Positions 11,401 to 26,400 of a DNA stretch of 64,000 nt are shown in pieces. The stretch comes from Siderastrea radians (Eukaryota; Cnidaria; Anthozoa; Scleractinia; Rhizangiidae): contig OZ024896.1 of NCBI GenBank assembly GCA_964017195.1, positions 27,007,430 through 27,071,429 on the forward strand, read 5' to 3'. Below the pieces are notes generated by a model. That model was not told the origin of the DNA. It searched no databases and worked only from the letters and a program-made list of their open reading frames with translations. The translations under genes and the position numbers were made by a program. How positions within the stretch are numbered: position 1 is the first letter of the stretch; each line of letters starts with the position of its first letter.

Positions 11401-14400
11401 AGTTTTTTGTCACAAAATCAATAAAGCAAACTCGGGGTCAACCTCCTTCAAGGAAATAGACAGTCAAATGTTTAGTCAACAGCCCCCTTGAGTTCTTCTG
11501 AATGATTTTTATTTTGCATGTAACAAACGAGGTGTGTCTAGTCATTACCGCCTACTACTTCTTCACTGAATTTTCCTTCGCCTGCTACAGTCAATGCTAC
11601 GACCTTAAACTTGAACGAATTGTAAACTGATTGGTTGATCAAATGGAATGAAGTTTCCTCTGGTGGGACCACTTCTGTCAAAGGCTCTGAATCAGTGTCT
11701 GGCTCTCCTCCAGCGGAAACCCTTTGATAGACAACTTTGTAGCCAAGCAATTTTCCATTGATGTCACTTTGTTGAAGAGGCTCCCAAGAGAAGATAATTT
11801 CGTAAGGACTGTAAAAGGATGTCGCAGTGACAGGATGAGGTGCAGAGCTTGGTGCTAAAATGAAGAAAACTAAAGTCAGCATGGTTTCTACAGCATTAAA
11901 GTAAACAAGAGCACCGCTGAAACTCTTAGATGGAATGCTAGTCATTGCACGCCGGGGGCAGGTGATATTGGGAAGAGGTGACGGACAAGAGCTCGATCGC
12001 AGACAAGCGTAATTGCGATATGTACTAAGATTTTTCTCTTATCATCAACATGAGGCTCAGATAAAGATTCCAAAGGTAGAATCAAATGACTGCAAAAATT
12101 TCAAAGTGGAAATGGAATGTGTGCATTGTAAATTCAAACGATCTCTTTTTGCCTTAAAGTGTCAACAATGTTTCAGTTCCAAAAATGCTAAATTGGCCAC
12201 GAGGCTCCCTTTACTCACCGAAACCGCTCCATTTTAGGGCTAAAACAGAATATTTGAATTCACAGGGAATTTCAAATCATCCCTGATGCCCCTGGGACTG
12301 ATTCGACCCTTTATGGAGTTATTTTGGTCATAATTTGGCACAACACGGCCCCGTATGTAGTGCCGGCTCAGGCCATAAAAAATTGGACTGGGCTGTTTTG
12401 CTATTAATGAGGAGAGCGTCCCGGTCAAATAAGTAATGCGTTGGTTCCCGAACTGAACAACCCAATTTGTGGAGCATGAAGGGATCTTTTGTTATTACGG
12501 TGTAGAAAATTTCCAAACTAAATGACTGAATTTTGATCGCCGGGACATAACGTGCAATAAACCAGCCTACACAAGTGCAAGACTTTCACTTACGGCCTTG
12601 GTCGGTGGTTATGTTGACACACTCAGACAAAACACCGTCTCCTATCCTAGTAAAGCCAGCGACTCGTATGCAGTACTCGGTATACTTCAGCAAACCAGTC
12701 AGTTCTTTTGTCAACGTTTCTGGAGACACAGTTGTTGTTTCAAAAGGCGTGTTTGATTGGCCTGTTGTTGTGTAAAATATTTTGTAACCTAAGAGTATTC
12801 CATGGATGTATTCTTGTCCAATGGAATTCCATTCGAAAAAGAGGCTTGAGGAACTGGTGTTGTAGCCTGCTATGTTAGTTGGCGCCTTGCTAGGGACTGC
12901 AGAGAAAGCGGTAGCAAAACATAATTATGTATCAGGGGCTATATTTCTATCCACACAATAATATCATACATATAAGACAACCTGCGCTTTTTGACAACCA
13001 GTAACCTCGTGAAGTGTAAAATGGTTGCACTTTCAACTGTTGTTGACCATAATCATGAAGACAACCGTAGGATTTCGAGAATAAGGGATCAAAGAAAATA
13101 TATCTCTACCCATCATTAAAAAATGACGCCGAGATGTGATTTTGAACTCATAACCGTTGGTTGATGTTCGAGTGTTATTAAGAGTAGCAGGAATCCACGT
13201 CCATCGACCAACTGTATACATGGAATGAATTAAATTGTCTTCATTCTGTGAATACAAAATTTTGTGTTCACGAAGAACATGGAAGAAGAACAATTTCTAA
13301 GATTCTTACCATCTTCCTCTGTTAACAAGCATGTTACATTTGTCCGATTACTCTCTCCAATCCGAGTGTACGCTGTTGCTTGCACGCAGTAATTTGTATA
13401 TATTTCAAGGCCTCGGAATTCCATTGTAAGGTTTGTAGTATCCCCAAAACTCTCATTTTCGCTGGCCGGTGGAGAGCGTTTTCTTCTCTCAGATAGTTGT
13501 TGTTGGGTCCCCAGTAGGTAAACTCGATATCCAAGAATGTTTCCGTATTGAAATGGCTTCGGTACTGGGTCCCAAGACACCCCTATCGAGGTTGAGCTGG
13601 TATTGTAAGCTGTCAAGTTTGCTGGTGGTTTCCCTGGGACTGGAAAAGTAAAGGGGATTTCAATAGAACAGTTAAAGATTAGCCCTTTTTAGCCTAGGGG
13701 GGGGGGGGGCACATTGTGCCCGCGCTGACTTTATAACGAATTATAACTTTCAAACGGGTGGACGAATAACCACCCTATCTCGTGACTTTTCCTGAAATTT
13801 ATGAGAGAAAATTTTCCTGTGTCAATGATGTGTCTATGATGATTGACGTTTCCATTGCAACTGCCTACTCAAGAGGTGCTGTGACTATTTTCCGTCTTTT
13901 TCAGTCTTTTTTTTTTGCAGTTTTTCCCCTTCGTTTGTAAGAAGAAGAAAATCCTTTACTTTTTGTGCTTGTTTTGATTAAGTATGTTTCTTAGAACAAA
14001 TTCATATATTTTTCAATGACGTCATTGTCAACTGTATGACCGCATGCTCGGGATTCAAGGTGGCGGCTCAAAATTCAAAATGGCTGCTTTGTGACGTCAT
14101 TCTGATGTTATGAAACGTCCTAATCGACACGTCATTAACCCAATCTGTTAAGCTAATGACGTACTAAAAACTTGCCAAGTTTCATCAGTTATGCAAACCC
14201 TCGACTGCGTCTCGGGTTTGCATAACTGTCTTGAATTCTCCCAACCCCCCTCGTGTTTAGATGAGGCTAGGTAAACACTGAAAAAGTCCTCTATTGCTTA
14301 AATATTAAGACGTAAAAGATATGATGTGAACGTTCGCTGTCAATAGGTCACAATTGATGCTTTTTAAGCTTCCAGTTAATATAGATATCCAACAAATATC

Positions 14401-17400
14401 GCAAGGTTTTGACCTCTGCAAGCCACTGAGTCTTCTATCATTAATTATGACCTTAAGGTATGGTACAGATTAACCTGAAATAGTGCAACCTAATAGAAAG
14501 TTTATAAACTCGAAAGACCACAGCGACAAGGCGTTGAGAGTTGCCGGATCTTAAGTAGACCTGGATCAGTAAAACATTTGAAGTAAAAAAAAATACGGAA
14601 CGACTGATCCTTACGGCAGTTAAAGAAACGAAGACACAGAAGACGAAATACGTAAAGCAAAAAAATGTATGAAACAAAAAATTGCCCGATATTTCGGTTT
14701 GCAAAACAAACCTTCTTCAGGGGCTACAAAAGTAGAATGAGTAAATACGTTACAGGACCGTTAACATAAAAGTTTAAAAATTTAAAATAAATGAATATAA
14801 TAGGTTGGTAGTTGAACAAGAAGTGTCATTAATGTAGCTCATCACGTCTGTTTAATCCTTGCGGCTCAAGTGTCTTGGCCTTGTCAATTAAGTGGGCCTC
14901 ACGTGCTTTTCTTACGGAGTCGCGGTTAGTATGTATTAGTTCCAAGGGAATGAGACGGATGTCGTTGACGGAGTGCCCGGGTAAGTTGAAATGTTCCGAA
15001 ACAGGGGTTGGGTTAGCAAGCTGTTGATGATTTTGGACGGAACGACGATGTTCGCCAAAGCGTTCGTGAAGATGTCGTTTAGTCTCCCCAATGTATTGGC
15101 AAGGCAAGTTACGTGTAGCGCATTTTTTACATTCAATTAAATAAATAAGGTTTTTAGATTTACAAGTTAAAGTGTCTTTAATGCGTCGTTCTTCCTTAGT
15201 AGAAAAAAAGATATATTTGTCTTGCCCATCTTGTAAGAAAGGACACGTGAGGCAACGTGGATGCTTACATCTGTAAATGCAGCGGTCGATCTTTGATCTT
15301 TATTTTTGGGGTCACGCTATCTGGTGCGAACCAATAGATCCCGTAGACTGGCACTTCGTTTGTAAGCGAGGACTGGTGGGGAGGAGAATGTTTGTTTGCA
15401 GTGGTTTGAAGATTGGAGAATGCCCAGATCTTTCCGCAAAGTAGAAGCAGGGTTAGGGTCAGTATCTTCTAAAATCTTCATGCCATCCTAATCACACGAA
15501 GCGAACTATGCCTTTTAGCCTGGCCTTGCGATTACGTCGCATATGCTCCACAGACACCTTCTTTGATCAACGCTGTAAAGAACTCATTGCTTATCTCGTT
15601 AAACGCGGCTACAATCAGTCCTTCCTCACAAAAGAAATTAATCGCGTCCGCTGCATCCCACGTCACGAAACCTTGAAACCACGAGAACAAAATAGCAACG
15701 CAAACCGAGTACCGTTCGTTATTACCTTCAATCCCCCTCTTCCTAACCCTGCTTCTACTTTGCGGAAACATCTGGGCATTCTCCAATCTTCAAACCACTG
15801 CAAACAAACATTCTCCTCCCCACCAGTCCTCGCTTACAAACGAAGTGCCAGTCTACGGGATCTATTGGTTCGCACCAGATAGCGTGACCCCAAAAATAAA
15901 GATCAAAGATCGACCGCTGCATTTACAGATGTAAGCATCCACGTTGCCTCACGTGTCCTTTCTTACAAGATGGGCAAGACAAATATATCTTTTTTTCTAC
16001 TAAGGAAGAACGACGCATTAAAGACACTTTAACTTGTAAATCTAAAAACCTTATTTATTTAATTGAATGTAAAAAATGCGCTACACGTAACTTGCCTAGC
16101 CAATACATTGGGGAGACTAAACGACATCACGTCGTTCCGTCCAAAATCATCAACAGCTTGCTAACCCAACCCCTGTTTCGGAACATTTCAACTTACCCGG
16201 GCACTCCGTCAACGACATCCGTCTCATTCCCTTGGAACTAATACATACTAACCGCGACTCCGTAAGAAAAGCACGTGAGGCCCACTTAATTGACAAGGCC
16301 AAGACACTTGAGCCGCAAGGATTAAACAGACGTGATGAGCTACATTAATGACACTTCTTGTTCAACTACCAACCTATTATATTCATTTATTTTAAATTTT
16401 TAAACTTTTATGTTAACGGTCCTGTAACGTATTTACTCATTCTACTTTTGTAGCCCCTGAAGAAGGTTTGTTTTGCAAACCGAAATATCGGGCAATTTTT
16501 TGTTTCATACATTTTTTTGCTTTACGTATTTCGTCTTCTGTGATCGTTTCTTTAACTGCCGTAAGGATCAGTCGTTCCGTATATTTTTTTACAACCTAAT
16601 AGAGTCGTACATTTCAGATACCTAAAAAGGTTCGGCTCACGTAAACACTTTCAAAGTTCTCAAAATATGATTAGACCACAAAACCTGTCGATAAGAACAT
16701 TGTGAATATTCTACCTATATTACGACGCTCAAAAAAAGGTTTTTATCATAATATCTACTACCTCCTTCATCAGTGGAGACAAACAGACATTCACTCATAT
16801 TGCCGATCCCTCTTCTGGTAAACGCGGCCAACTGGATGCAATAGTTTGTAAATACAGTTAAATTTTCCAAGGAAAATTGAAACTCTGTTGCACACAAAAT
16901 AATGCTGAACACAGAATTGGATTGCTCTAACTTCATGAAGGAAAGTTCAAAAGCGGCTATACGTCCACTCGCAAATTCCTCTGGGACGGACTGCCAAGTA
17001 ATTTGTAAAGATGTAGAACTCGTGTTGTAAGCTGTAACATTCGATGGTGGTGCTGTCGGAGCTGTTAAGATAACAAACACGTTGCTTCAGTTGATTACAG
17101 TTAACTGTAATCTATTAATTAGTGGATAGAATCACCACTCTATAAAGCGGGCGAATCGTATAGGGAAATTAACGTAGGGTTTCGAACGTAACTGAAGTTA
17201 CAACCTGCAAATGTGCTTAGAGGAGAACTGGAGTCAAAAATCAAGTATTTTTTTTCTTAAGGCTTAGGCCATAAATATGAATGTTTGAAACTTTTTTTCT
17301 GCCTACTGGCTTACTTTCGGTCTCAAAAAAATAATTTTACTGCGAGTTTGGGCCAACAGCATTGCGGCGCAGAATGGGTGTGTCAGCGGTCATTTTGGTA

Positions 17401-20400
17401 GCCTATGACGTAAGTGATGGGGAACGAATGCAAGATTTACAAAGAGAAGTACCGATTTGACCCATGTAGAACTTGTACTTTGAGAGTATATTAGTAAAAA
17501 TGCGACAGAAACGCCGGAGAAATACCCCTTTGGAACGTTCTTCCCTTCTGCTATCTCTACTGGAATACTTCCACTTGTCCTTGAACGCGTAAGTTACATT
17601 TTCACCGCGGATCGATGGCGCGCCTTCAATAACAACACCCGCGCAAATTTTCCGAAAATATCAACTCTGTTTATTTGGAGTTTGCTTCTCTTTCTGAAAA
17701 AAAAAATACTAGGTTAAAGTAAGTTATGTCTAATTAAGTGATTTGCCTGAATTTACCGATAGCCTTTTGAACGGCATTGGAGTTCACTAGAAACTTGATG
17801 ACTGTAGTCAGTTCATGCATAAACAATCACAGATACTGGAACGCATCAGCATATTTTTGTGTTACAAGTCTCTGTAGCCTACTCTACTACATAAACATGC
17901 ATAATCTTGTACTCATTTATCGTAAACCTTGCCATTTTATTTGCACTACAATACTGGATTTCGGCTCGAACATTAACATTTAGCTCTACGCTCATCGGTC
18001 ATCAAATACCTGCCGTAGATTCATAAAGCCCACGCAGCTTCAAATAATATTATATCCCTTTGTGTTGACATGCCATGTTTTCATTACACTGTGAATTACC
18101 TTCCCAATTTTTCAACTGAAAGCGGCATAATTTTTCGTTCTTGCATCAGGTATTTGAACTGATAGGCTATATAACAGATTCATAAAAATAAAGCTACAGC
18201 ATGTACCTTGCTTTCGGCGCACTCACAGACTATAATAATTATTTATCGGTTATACTGTTTTGTCACACCACTTTTCTCCGTAACTGAGTTCGTTTCAAAA
18301 TATCTTCACAATCAACGCTGGAGTTATTCACCAGTTTATTCTACCCGGCACGAAGTTCTAAATGCTATATTGTAGAAAAGCTGGAAGCCAGGCGAAAATA
18401 TCGCAATAACAGGGAAAAATTACGGAACGTGAAATGCAATACGCACTAAAGAGGCTGTTGTATGACCTTGGTGTCAAAACAATGCCGGATCTGTTGGTTT
18501 AGATTATTTATTTGCCGCACAGGAACGGTTCAGAAGAATTCTTAACTTAGCATTCTCAGTGGTAGTTATACTGCTGCATGAAGGAGAAGAAATTCGCATG
18601 CAAACGTGAACATCTGCCCCGGCTTTACTCACAACTGATAACCGGGCGTATGGCTTGGAGCATGGGATCGATCGATTCTAAATCCAACTCACTCACTAAC
18701 AAAATAATAGAAATACCACACGAATGGAAACAAACCTGATTGATCACACTTTTAATTGAGCTCCTCATCTTCTTGATAAATTAATTGTCAGCCCTCAACA
18801 TAGCTTGAATTACCCTCGCCTACATGGTCTTCGCAATTGAGCGCAAATCGTTGCTAATTCAGCGTTCCCGATTCTCTCAAGATTTGGGTCACAGACTTCT
18901 TCTTCCGAGCCAATTAGTTATTCACAAGGGAAATATACTATTCCAAACTGGAAAGGGTGTACACAGTTCATGATGGGAAGCAATATTTGTGAAATAACAA
19001 AGCCTTGGATTTGAAGCAGTTAGTAGCACTCTTTGGACAAACGGAGCATCTTTCCCAATCACTTACGTCACAACATACCGCTGACATCTGTAGCGAGCCC
19101 ACAATGACAAAGCCCACAAAGCGGGAAAATCCCAATTTCAAACCCAATTTTTTCGAAAATAACAAGTCGCAAGTGAAAATAATTGATTTTATATGTCCAA
19201 AGCTTTCAATTAAAATAATAAAAACAAACATGATTTTTGGACTTCAGTTCTCCTTTAAAATAACTGAAATAACTATAATTATTGCAATTGACTCAAAATT
19301 TTGCTTGGTATTAATTCCCTCGACCTTGAGCACTTCCAAAGACCCCTCAGTAGCTTCAAGTACTTTCAAAGATTTCCGAAGATGACCAAAGACAGTGCCA
19401 TGACTGCCGAATGTTTTGCGACGACGCGCGATGTTTGCCTCCGTCAGGTGCAATTCTTACTCGCTTCAAAAACCAAGCTGCAGGAGATTTTACAAGCCAC
19501 ATATTCATTACTAATTGTAATCTGTACAGCCCAGAGAATTCAGAATTCAGTATTGAACTGCTAGAGGTTGTTTATAAACTGAACTGGACTGAACTGAATT
19601 GAACATGCAATAACATATCAGTTATAATTCACTGAGCTAAGTATATCAATCTTAACTGATTGCGGGGAACTACTTACCGCCACTTGACTGCATGTGCATA
19701 CTTGGATTTTTCTGACTCGCTCACTCACGATTAACCCGAGAGGTTACCAAGCACTATATACAACCGTTCTCGAATTCGACATGAAAGCGTTTGTACGAGT
19801 CTCGACAAGTCCGAAGGACTGAAGTGAGCATATATTTCTCATCGACATATCTATGGTACCTCTAACAAATATGTCAATAGCAACTTTAAGCAATTTGAAT
19901 CTATGTAAGCACTAAATTCATTTTGAGAGTAAAGAAATGGATAAGCAGTGGATCGGCGAGCCGAAAGCAGCCACAACTCAGACAATGAAACAATCTTGTC
20001 ACGTACCTTAATTTGAAAATTATGAAGTGGCAAGTAAAAGGTGTTGCAACTCAAATTTAATCTGAATCACAACATTTTCTAAAGAGGGTGAGAAAATTCA
20101 AAATCCAGGATTCAATATCGTCCCGATGAAAGTTAATATCTGTCTCACACTGTAAGTGCAATGAAGTTATCGATAGCAAATCGCCGTTGTCTTGTCTCAG
20201 ATTTACTCAACTGGTATGGCTGCAGGTGTTCTTTTATTTACCTGGTTTTTGTGGCCTAGTTAAGTAACCTCTGAGACGCTTCATAACCAGCGAATCATGC
20301 TTGGAAAATCCCCGGATGCCCACTGCAGTGAAATTAAGACGTTGAATCACATACGCCTTACTTTTTACATACCTCCTTCATGTGTGCGACCATATGTACA

Positions 20401-23400
20401 CCCTTCGCTCATTGGTCCGTCCCCGATTCTCGTAAAAGCGGCCATTTTGATACAATATCTTGTGTAGCCCCGCAGTCCTTTTAACTCTAATTGCTTTACT
20501 TCTGCAGCTGTAGTGACATTTTTCCAATCCCATAATCCATCCTTGGCGTACAACACGCGGTAACCCAGGAGAATGCCTCTTCTGTTGACGGAAGGGACTT
20601 CTTCCCAGGATACATTGAGGGATGAAACGCTAGTGTTTTGGACCAAAATATTAAGTGGAGGGGAGTCTGGAACTGGAGAAACATGAAGTAGCGTGGAAAA
20701 AAATTCAACAATGAGAAGAAAACAATATTTCTGCGCATTGTGGTCCACAAGGCAAGCTTTCATCATCAGACTACTCCTTTCCTTCTGTTCTGTCGACTTT
20801 TGGGTACAGTTTTTCAGTTTATCAAAGTATGAGGAACTGAGGATTAAAATAACGTTTCAATCTAGCGTAATATTTTTATGTGCTGTCCAAAATATATTTT
20901 CAATATGAAATATGAGTAGATAAAATGTTCAACGCAGTTTTAAACCCAATATGCGCAAATTAAAATAACATCTTAAAGATAAAATTCGATAGTAATCTGC
21001 AAGACCTAGATATAGGAAATGTGCACTATACAGACTGAGGTTAATTGGCAACTGAGTTGTCAGTGGTTAAGGCCTTTTTGTACTGGAACTTTGACCAAAG
21101 TTTCATTAAAAACTAGTCGCACTATTTGGTCTTCTGTTTTCATATTTTTTCTTAAGTGTTTCAAGTGTTCTATAGCGTCGAGGTCACCAACTGATCAGCG
21201 AAAGAGTTGACTGTTTACTGCTACAGTCTCGCGTTTTCACTCACGAAACTCCAAATTCACTGGTAGCAGCTAACCCACAGTTTCTAAAGTGCAGAGGTTG
21301 TCGAGAACCAAACAAAGTGAATTTGTTTTAATTCTAATGTTTAGGAAGCCTAATATAAGGTATATTTGTTTGTTCGTTTGTTTGTCTGTTTTTTAGTCTT
21401 ACCATCTTCATCAGTGGTTACATTCACACAGCCATCGTAATACTCGGGTCCGCTGCCGTACTTGGTTTCACCCAACACCTGAACGCAATACTGTGTGTAT
21501 ACCTGCAAGCTTTGATATTCATGTGTATTTTGCTGTCCAAATTGAACAAAATGATCCCCAATAAAGCCGTCTTGGGGACCCCGGTACTTCACTGTATACC
21601 CAGTCAATATTCCGTGCACGACCTCCTCTGGAAGACGTTGCCAGTCAACTCGGAAAGAAGTACTGCTAGTGTTGTATGTGGTGATATTGGGAGGAGCGGA
21701 TGGAACTACGAAAGGGGGGAAACGTAAATTAAAATATGATTTAAGTGGGGTAATTTCCTTACCTAAAAGTTTGACTGTTTACCGACGAACGAGACGAGAT
21801 TTTTCAACGTCTTCAGCGTTAATCAGTGGTCTTCCTTTTAATAACAGGAAAATCTGTAAAAACTCTGGTTTCAGATGTTTACCGACACAACACAAGACCT
21901 GAGAGAAATATCAATTAAATGTGTAATGATGTACTGTTTTCTTTGTTTGTTTGTTTGTTCATATTTTAATAATTGTCAGTAATTCTAAAGCTACAGTTTT
22001 CCCTGATTGCCACGTTCTAATCACTTTCTATTTACTTTTGATATATCCTACAGTTGATAAAAAGAATAGAGTAGATGAGCATAGACAATGGCTGCACTGG
22101 CTCTACTCTCGGTACAGGTCAAGAGAAATGTTGTTCTTACCTCCCTCGTCCGTGACGTTGCATTCTGGATAACTGTAATTTCCAACACCGTTTTCGTTGT
22201 ATGCCGCGACGGAAACGCAGTAGTTTGTATAACTCTTTAAACCTTCAATGACCATGTCAACAGCAGGTACACGCGCTCTTTGAGCCTTGGCTTCTTCCAT
22301 GTTGCTATCAGCTTCATAGTAAAGCGCCTTATACTCTTGAACAGTTCCGTATGTGAAATAGGCAAGCACAGGAGACCATGAAACTTTGAGGGACCTGCGT
22401 TTATCAAATCCTACTGTGATTTCTCTTGGTGGACGAGTGGGGGCTAAAAGCAATGTAAAATAGAGAATTAATCAATATGACATACCAAATAGGGCATTGT
22501 TTTAAGAACCTTTAGAGTAACATCTCTAGAGGGACAAGATTGAAAGAAATGCAGTTAAGATAAGTGTCCACCTGCCAACCGAAAGGACACAAGTTTGAAG
22601 TAACCCTATTGAAACAAAAAAAAAAGAAATTTTGCCACAACATTCCTTATTCTCCCAGATCTTAATTTCCATGTTCTTATCAGCTACAATCTTCGAATCA
22701 TTTTTCGCTCTCGGCTAACCAATTGAATTCTTCATGAGGGAAATATATAAAATAAATAAGTTTATTATATGGATAAGAGTGTTTTAGTGTTAAAAAGACC
22801 ACTCGTAAAGTTCATACGAAACTACATCCGGGACTCGAGTAGCGTATTTTCCATATCCTCACTAGTGAGGATATCGATGACGTCATTTCCCCCTTTTCCA
22901 CTGTTGTTTGTGCAAAAATACTCTTGTCTTTATAATAAAAAGAAAATTTCACGGCGGCTTGAAGATATGAACTCTATTTTCTCATGGTAAAAAACAATAT
23001 TTTACCACTCGAAAATAAAATTCATATCCTCTCGCCGCCGTGTAATATCCTCTATATATATGCGAATCGCGGATGAGATATGTCATTTATGATTACCATC
23101 GCAGTGTAGGTTTTACCTTAGGCAGTTGAAAAGAAGAATCTGAAAAAAATAGGCTTGAATAAGATTCGATCTAAGGACCCTGCGATACCGGTCCAGCGTT
23201 CAGGTAGCCTGCGTAGCAGGCGTTTCCGTAGCCGGGCTTTTTCCGCCCGTTCGTGAGGAATTTTTCGCTTTTTGGCCTCGCAAAAATTGGGGCAAGGGCG
23301 GCCAAAAAGCCAAAAATGCCTCGAACGTGCGGAAAGCTTACGGAAACGCTTGCTACGCAGGCTAGCATTCTAGCCTGAATTTTGCCCAGGTTGTTTTCGA

Positions 23401-26400
23401 CTGCATAAATTGTAAACTTCACTGAGATGGTTGTCATCATGTCTTAATCATCCATGTATACTTTAGTTCCGGAGCAACCTCGCCTATAAAACTGACGAAG
23501 GATCCAAGATCTCGTTTTGCGGCGGCCGCTGCATGAATTAGTTAGACCTCATTGTCAACCCAAAGAAGCACAAATCCTAGTAAAGAAGTAGCTGTAGTCA
23601 TATTTGTTTCCTTGATTTTTTTCGTCAAAATATCACGAATGATGCACACAGCTAACTCTAACGGTGGTAGTTTTCCTTCCAGTGACTTTAAACGCTTTAC
23701 TGAAGCAGGATGAGTATCAACTTTAACCCGTTAGATCCCCTTTACTCTTATATAAGGGAGCACTCCCATGAGCTAGGTATATATGTCTTTCTTACCAGTG
23801 AAAACAGTTAAAAACAAATTGTTCAAATTTCACTGTAATACGCAAGGATAACCGTCAATAACATGTTTAACTTTCGGCACACGGCAACAATTCGTCACAG
23901 TGAATAGTGTTTTGGAATTTTCTCAAGATAAATTCGATTTGGTGAGGTGAAGTGAAATAAAAGCTTGCAAAGAAAATTTGAAATAATGTTGTTGAGTAGA
24001 AGCACGGACACTTGACTTATGTCTGTTACTTACCTAGTATAGTTCTATATTTTTAACGAACATATACAACGGCAATCGGAAATTTAACGATAGCTCTCTT
24101 TCAAGAGCTTGCCTTCACCGCGGTCAAACGAAAAAAAAAATAAGAAAAGTACTTCAAAGATAAGGGAGTTTTTTTCACTATTTAAAGTTTGATACAGTAC
24201 CAGTATCCTGTTGATTTACTAAAATGTTTCGAACCTTACTAAAAAAAAGTTCTTAAAAAAGAGTTTGAAAACGGGAAACGGACTTGTCGGCGCCATTTCT
24301 AAGAGTAATTTTGTTCAGGTGCGGAACATTTAAATAGCAAAGAGACTCGTTTATTTATTTGAGAGAAATGAAAATATGTTTACAGCCACCCACTAATTTA
24401 TATATCCTTGCTCATGTTTCGACTGCATCGTGAAAAAATCCTACGAAATAAAACGAAAAAACTGCCTCAGACGTTTGACCGCCGTGGAGAGCTTGCCCAA
24501 CATAAAAAAACCGTAAGCCTAATCAGACCCAGTCTTTTTTGGCGGAAGGGAAGGAAAGAAGGGGGAGAGGTTAATAAATGTATCATCCCATTCGCCTATC
24601 TTGGATTTTTTTTTTTATTATTTTCCACCAAAAAAATGACTCAAAAAGTAATCGACCAGAACTAATAAGAGCCGAAGATACGATGAAACATCTACCATTG
24701 ATTGTCTACAGTTGACTACTGAAGAAGAAGAAGAAGAAGAAGAAGAAGAAGAACAAGCCCGTGACGCTAGAAAGTCTTTACATACGCGTTCGTTATTGCC
24801 TCTGTTTTTTTCAGCTATCAATCGGCCACATGTCTTCTACTTACTTGTAATTAGCTGTGATGTTCCCGAGTAAGCTTGTTTAACACTTACCTTTCGGTTC
24901 GATTACTCGAGTTCCGTATATCTCTACTCGCAAGCAAGGACACTGTTGATAAAATCCTCCAAAATAACTAAAACGAACCAGGGTTGTTCCAACTCCATAT
25001 GTCAGAACGTGTTTCTGAACCACGAAGCCGTTCAAGTTCCCTTGAAATTCCTTTTTTACCTGTGGTTGTATAATAAATTGAAAACAGTTAACGTATTTTT
25101 CAGTTCTTACGCCCACGCTCATGACATTTCAATATTTCATCTTTCTTATTTTGGTTCCGAGCTAAAAATTTATCCTTTTTCTTATATTTATCGTCTTACA
25201 GAGCAATTTTGACATTGCTGATCCTCGCAGTATGCTGGAGACACACTAATGATGTAATGATCGAAAACGTTTAACATTTTTAACTTTTTAAAACATTTTA
25301 CTTAATTTTAAACATGTTATTCGGCAAATATGTCCATTATTATGTTTTAGACTATCAAAGGAAGAAAGAGAAAAGTTGAGAAAGTTTAGAATGCGTCAGT
25401 TTTTTTACGATAGTGTAACTACTTTTAACTTCGGGTTCACTTTGTGTCCGCGAAAATCGACAACAGGCTTTAGGCAAACCTTTTCGTCGTCTTCCCTCCT
25501 GTATTCATCCCAAGTTTTGCCATCGGCGGAAAGTTTTAAAATGTACTTTTTCAGAAACGAGTTTCCGTCTTTATAGCCTTGCGTAGCAACTGCGCATATT
25601 TGATGAATATATTGAAGGTTAACTTGAAAGTATCCTTCGCCATAATTGCTGCTGCACCAGGCCTTTGGTTCTCCTCCCAGCCGCCCTAGCCTCTTTCCAT
25701 AGCCGTTTTTGCTGTTAGGAACCTTTAGGTCCTGAAGAAGGATACTACCACTTTCCATACCAAGAGGATTCTCTCCGCAATTATGTTGAGCATCAAGAGC
25801 TGGAATGTGGAAGAACAAGACAATTAAATTAAATCCCAACATCCTTCTTTAATTAGACTATTACTAGCAGTTGGTAACTTTGTAAACCGGTAACCAGTTG
25901 GTGTCCAGCATTTCGATGCTCTATATTCCATAAACTGTCTTAAATTATGTAAAGTGGCGGGGCCTTTGAAGCGCAGGGAAATTGTGGGTTAAAATTAGTT
26001 TCTATATAGTCATTAGTATGCTCTATCTCATAGAGCATACTAATGAGGCATTGTTTTCCTTTGTTTGGAAGCCTCATTAGTATGCAGTCTGTAAAGGGAA
26101 TACTAATAAGTAAAATTAGTAGAGTAAGTAGAATTTATAACTAAATGGATAAAAATAACAGCTTCACCCCGAAAAAATGCAATCTTACGGTGAAATAGCA
26201 TAGCAAAAAAAACAAATCGAACGAAAAACCATTACTTTATATGAAATAAGAAGTGTTCAGACCTTAACTGAAACAGAAAGACAGACTTGTTTCTCCGTGT
26301 TTGCCGGACTACGAGTGTTGTACTTGAACTTGACTTTGGCCGCTTGGTTTTTCCTGTGGGTTTCGTGCAATAAACCTGCGCGGTGAAGCACTCAAAAACA

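Larger units (their letters stand above)
22444..24890 (-). other. Gene A intron (F5/8C to FN3-1)
   Basis: It holds a hairpin MITE (22948-23042), a GCGTAGC-type MITE (23205-23364) and a (GAA)n microsatellite (24721-24753). Otherwise nothing was recognised. Confidence 0.55.
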
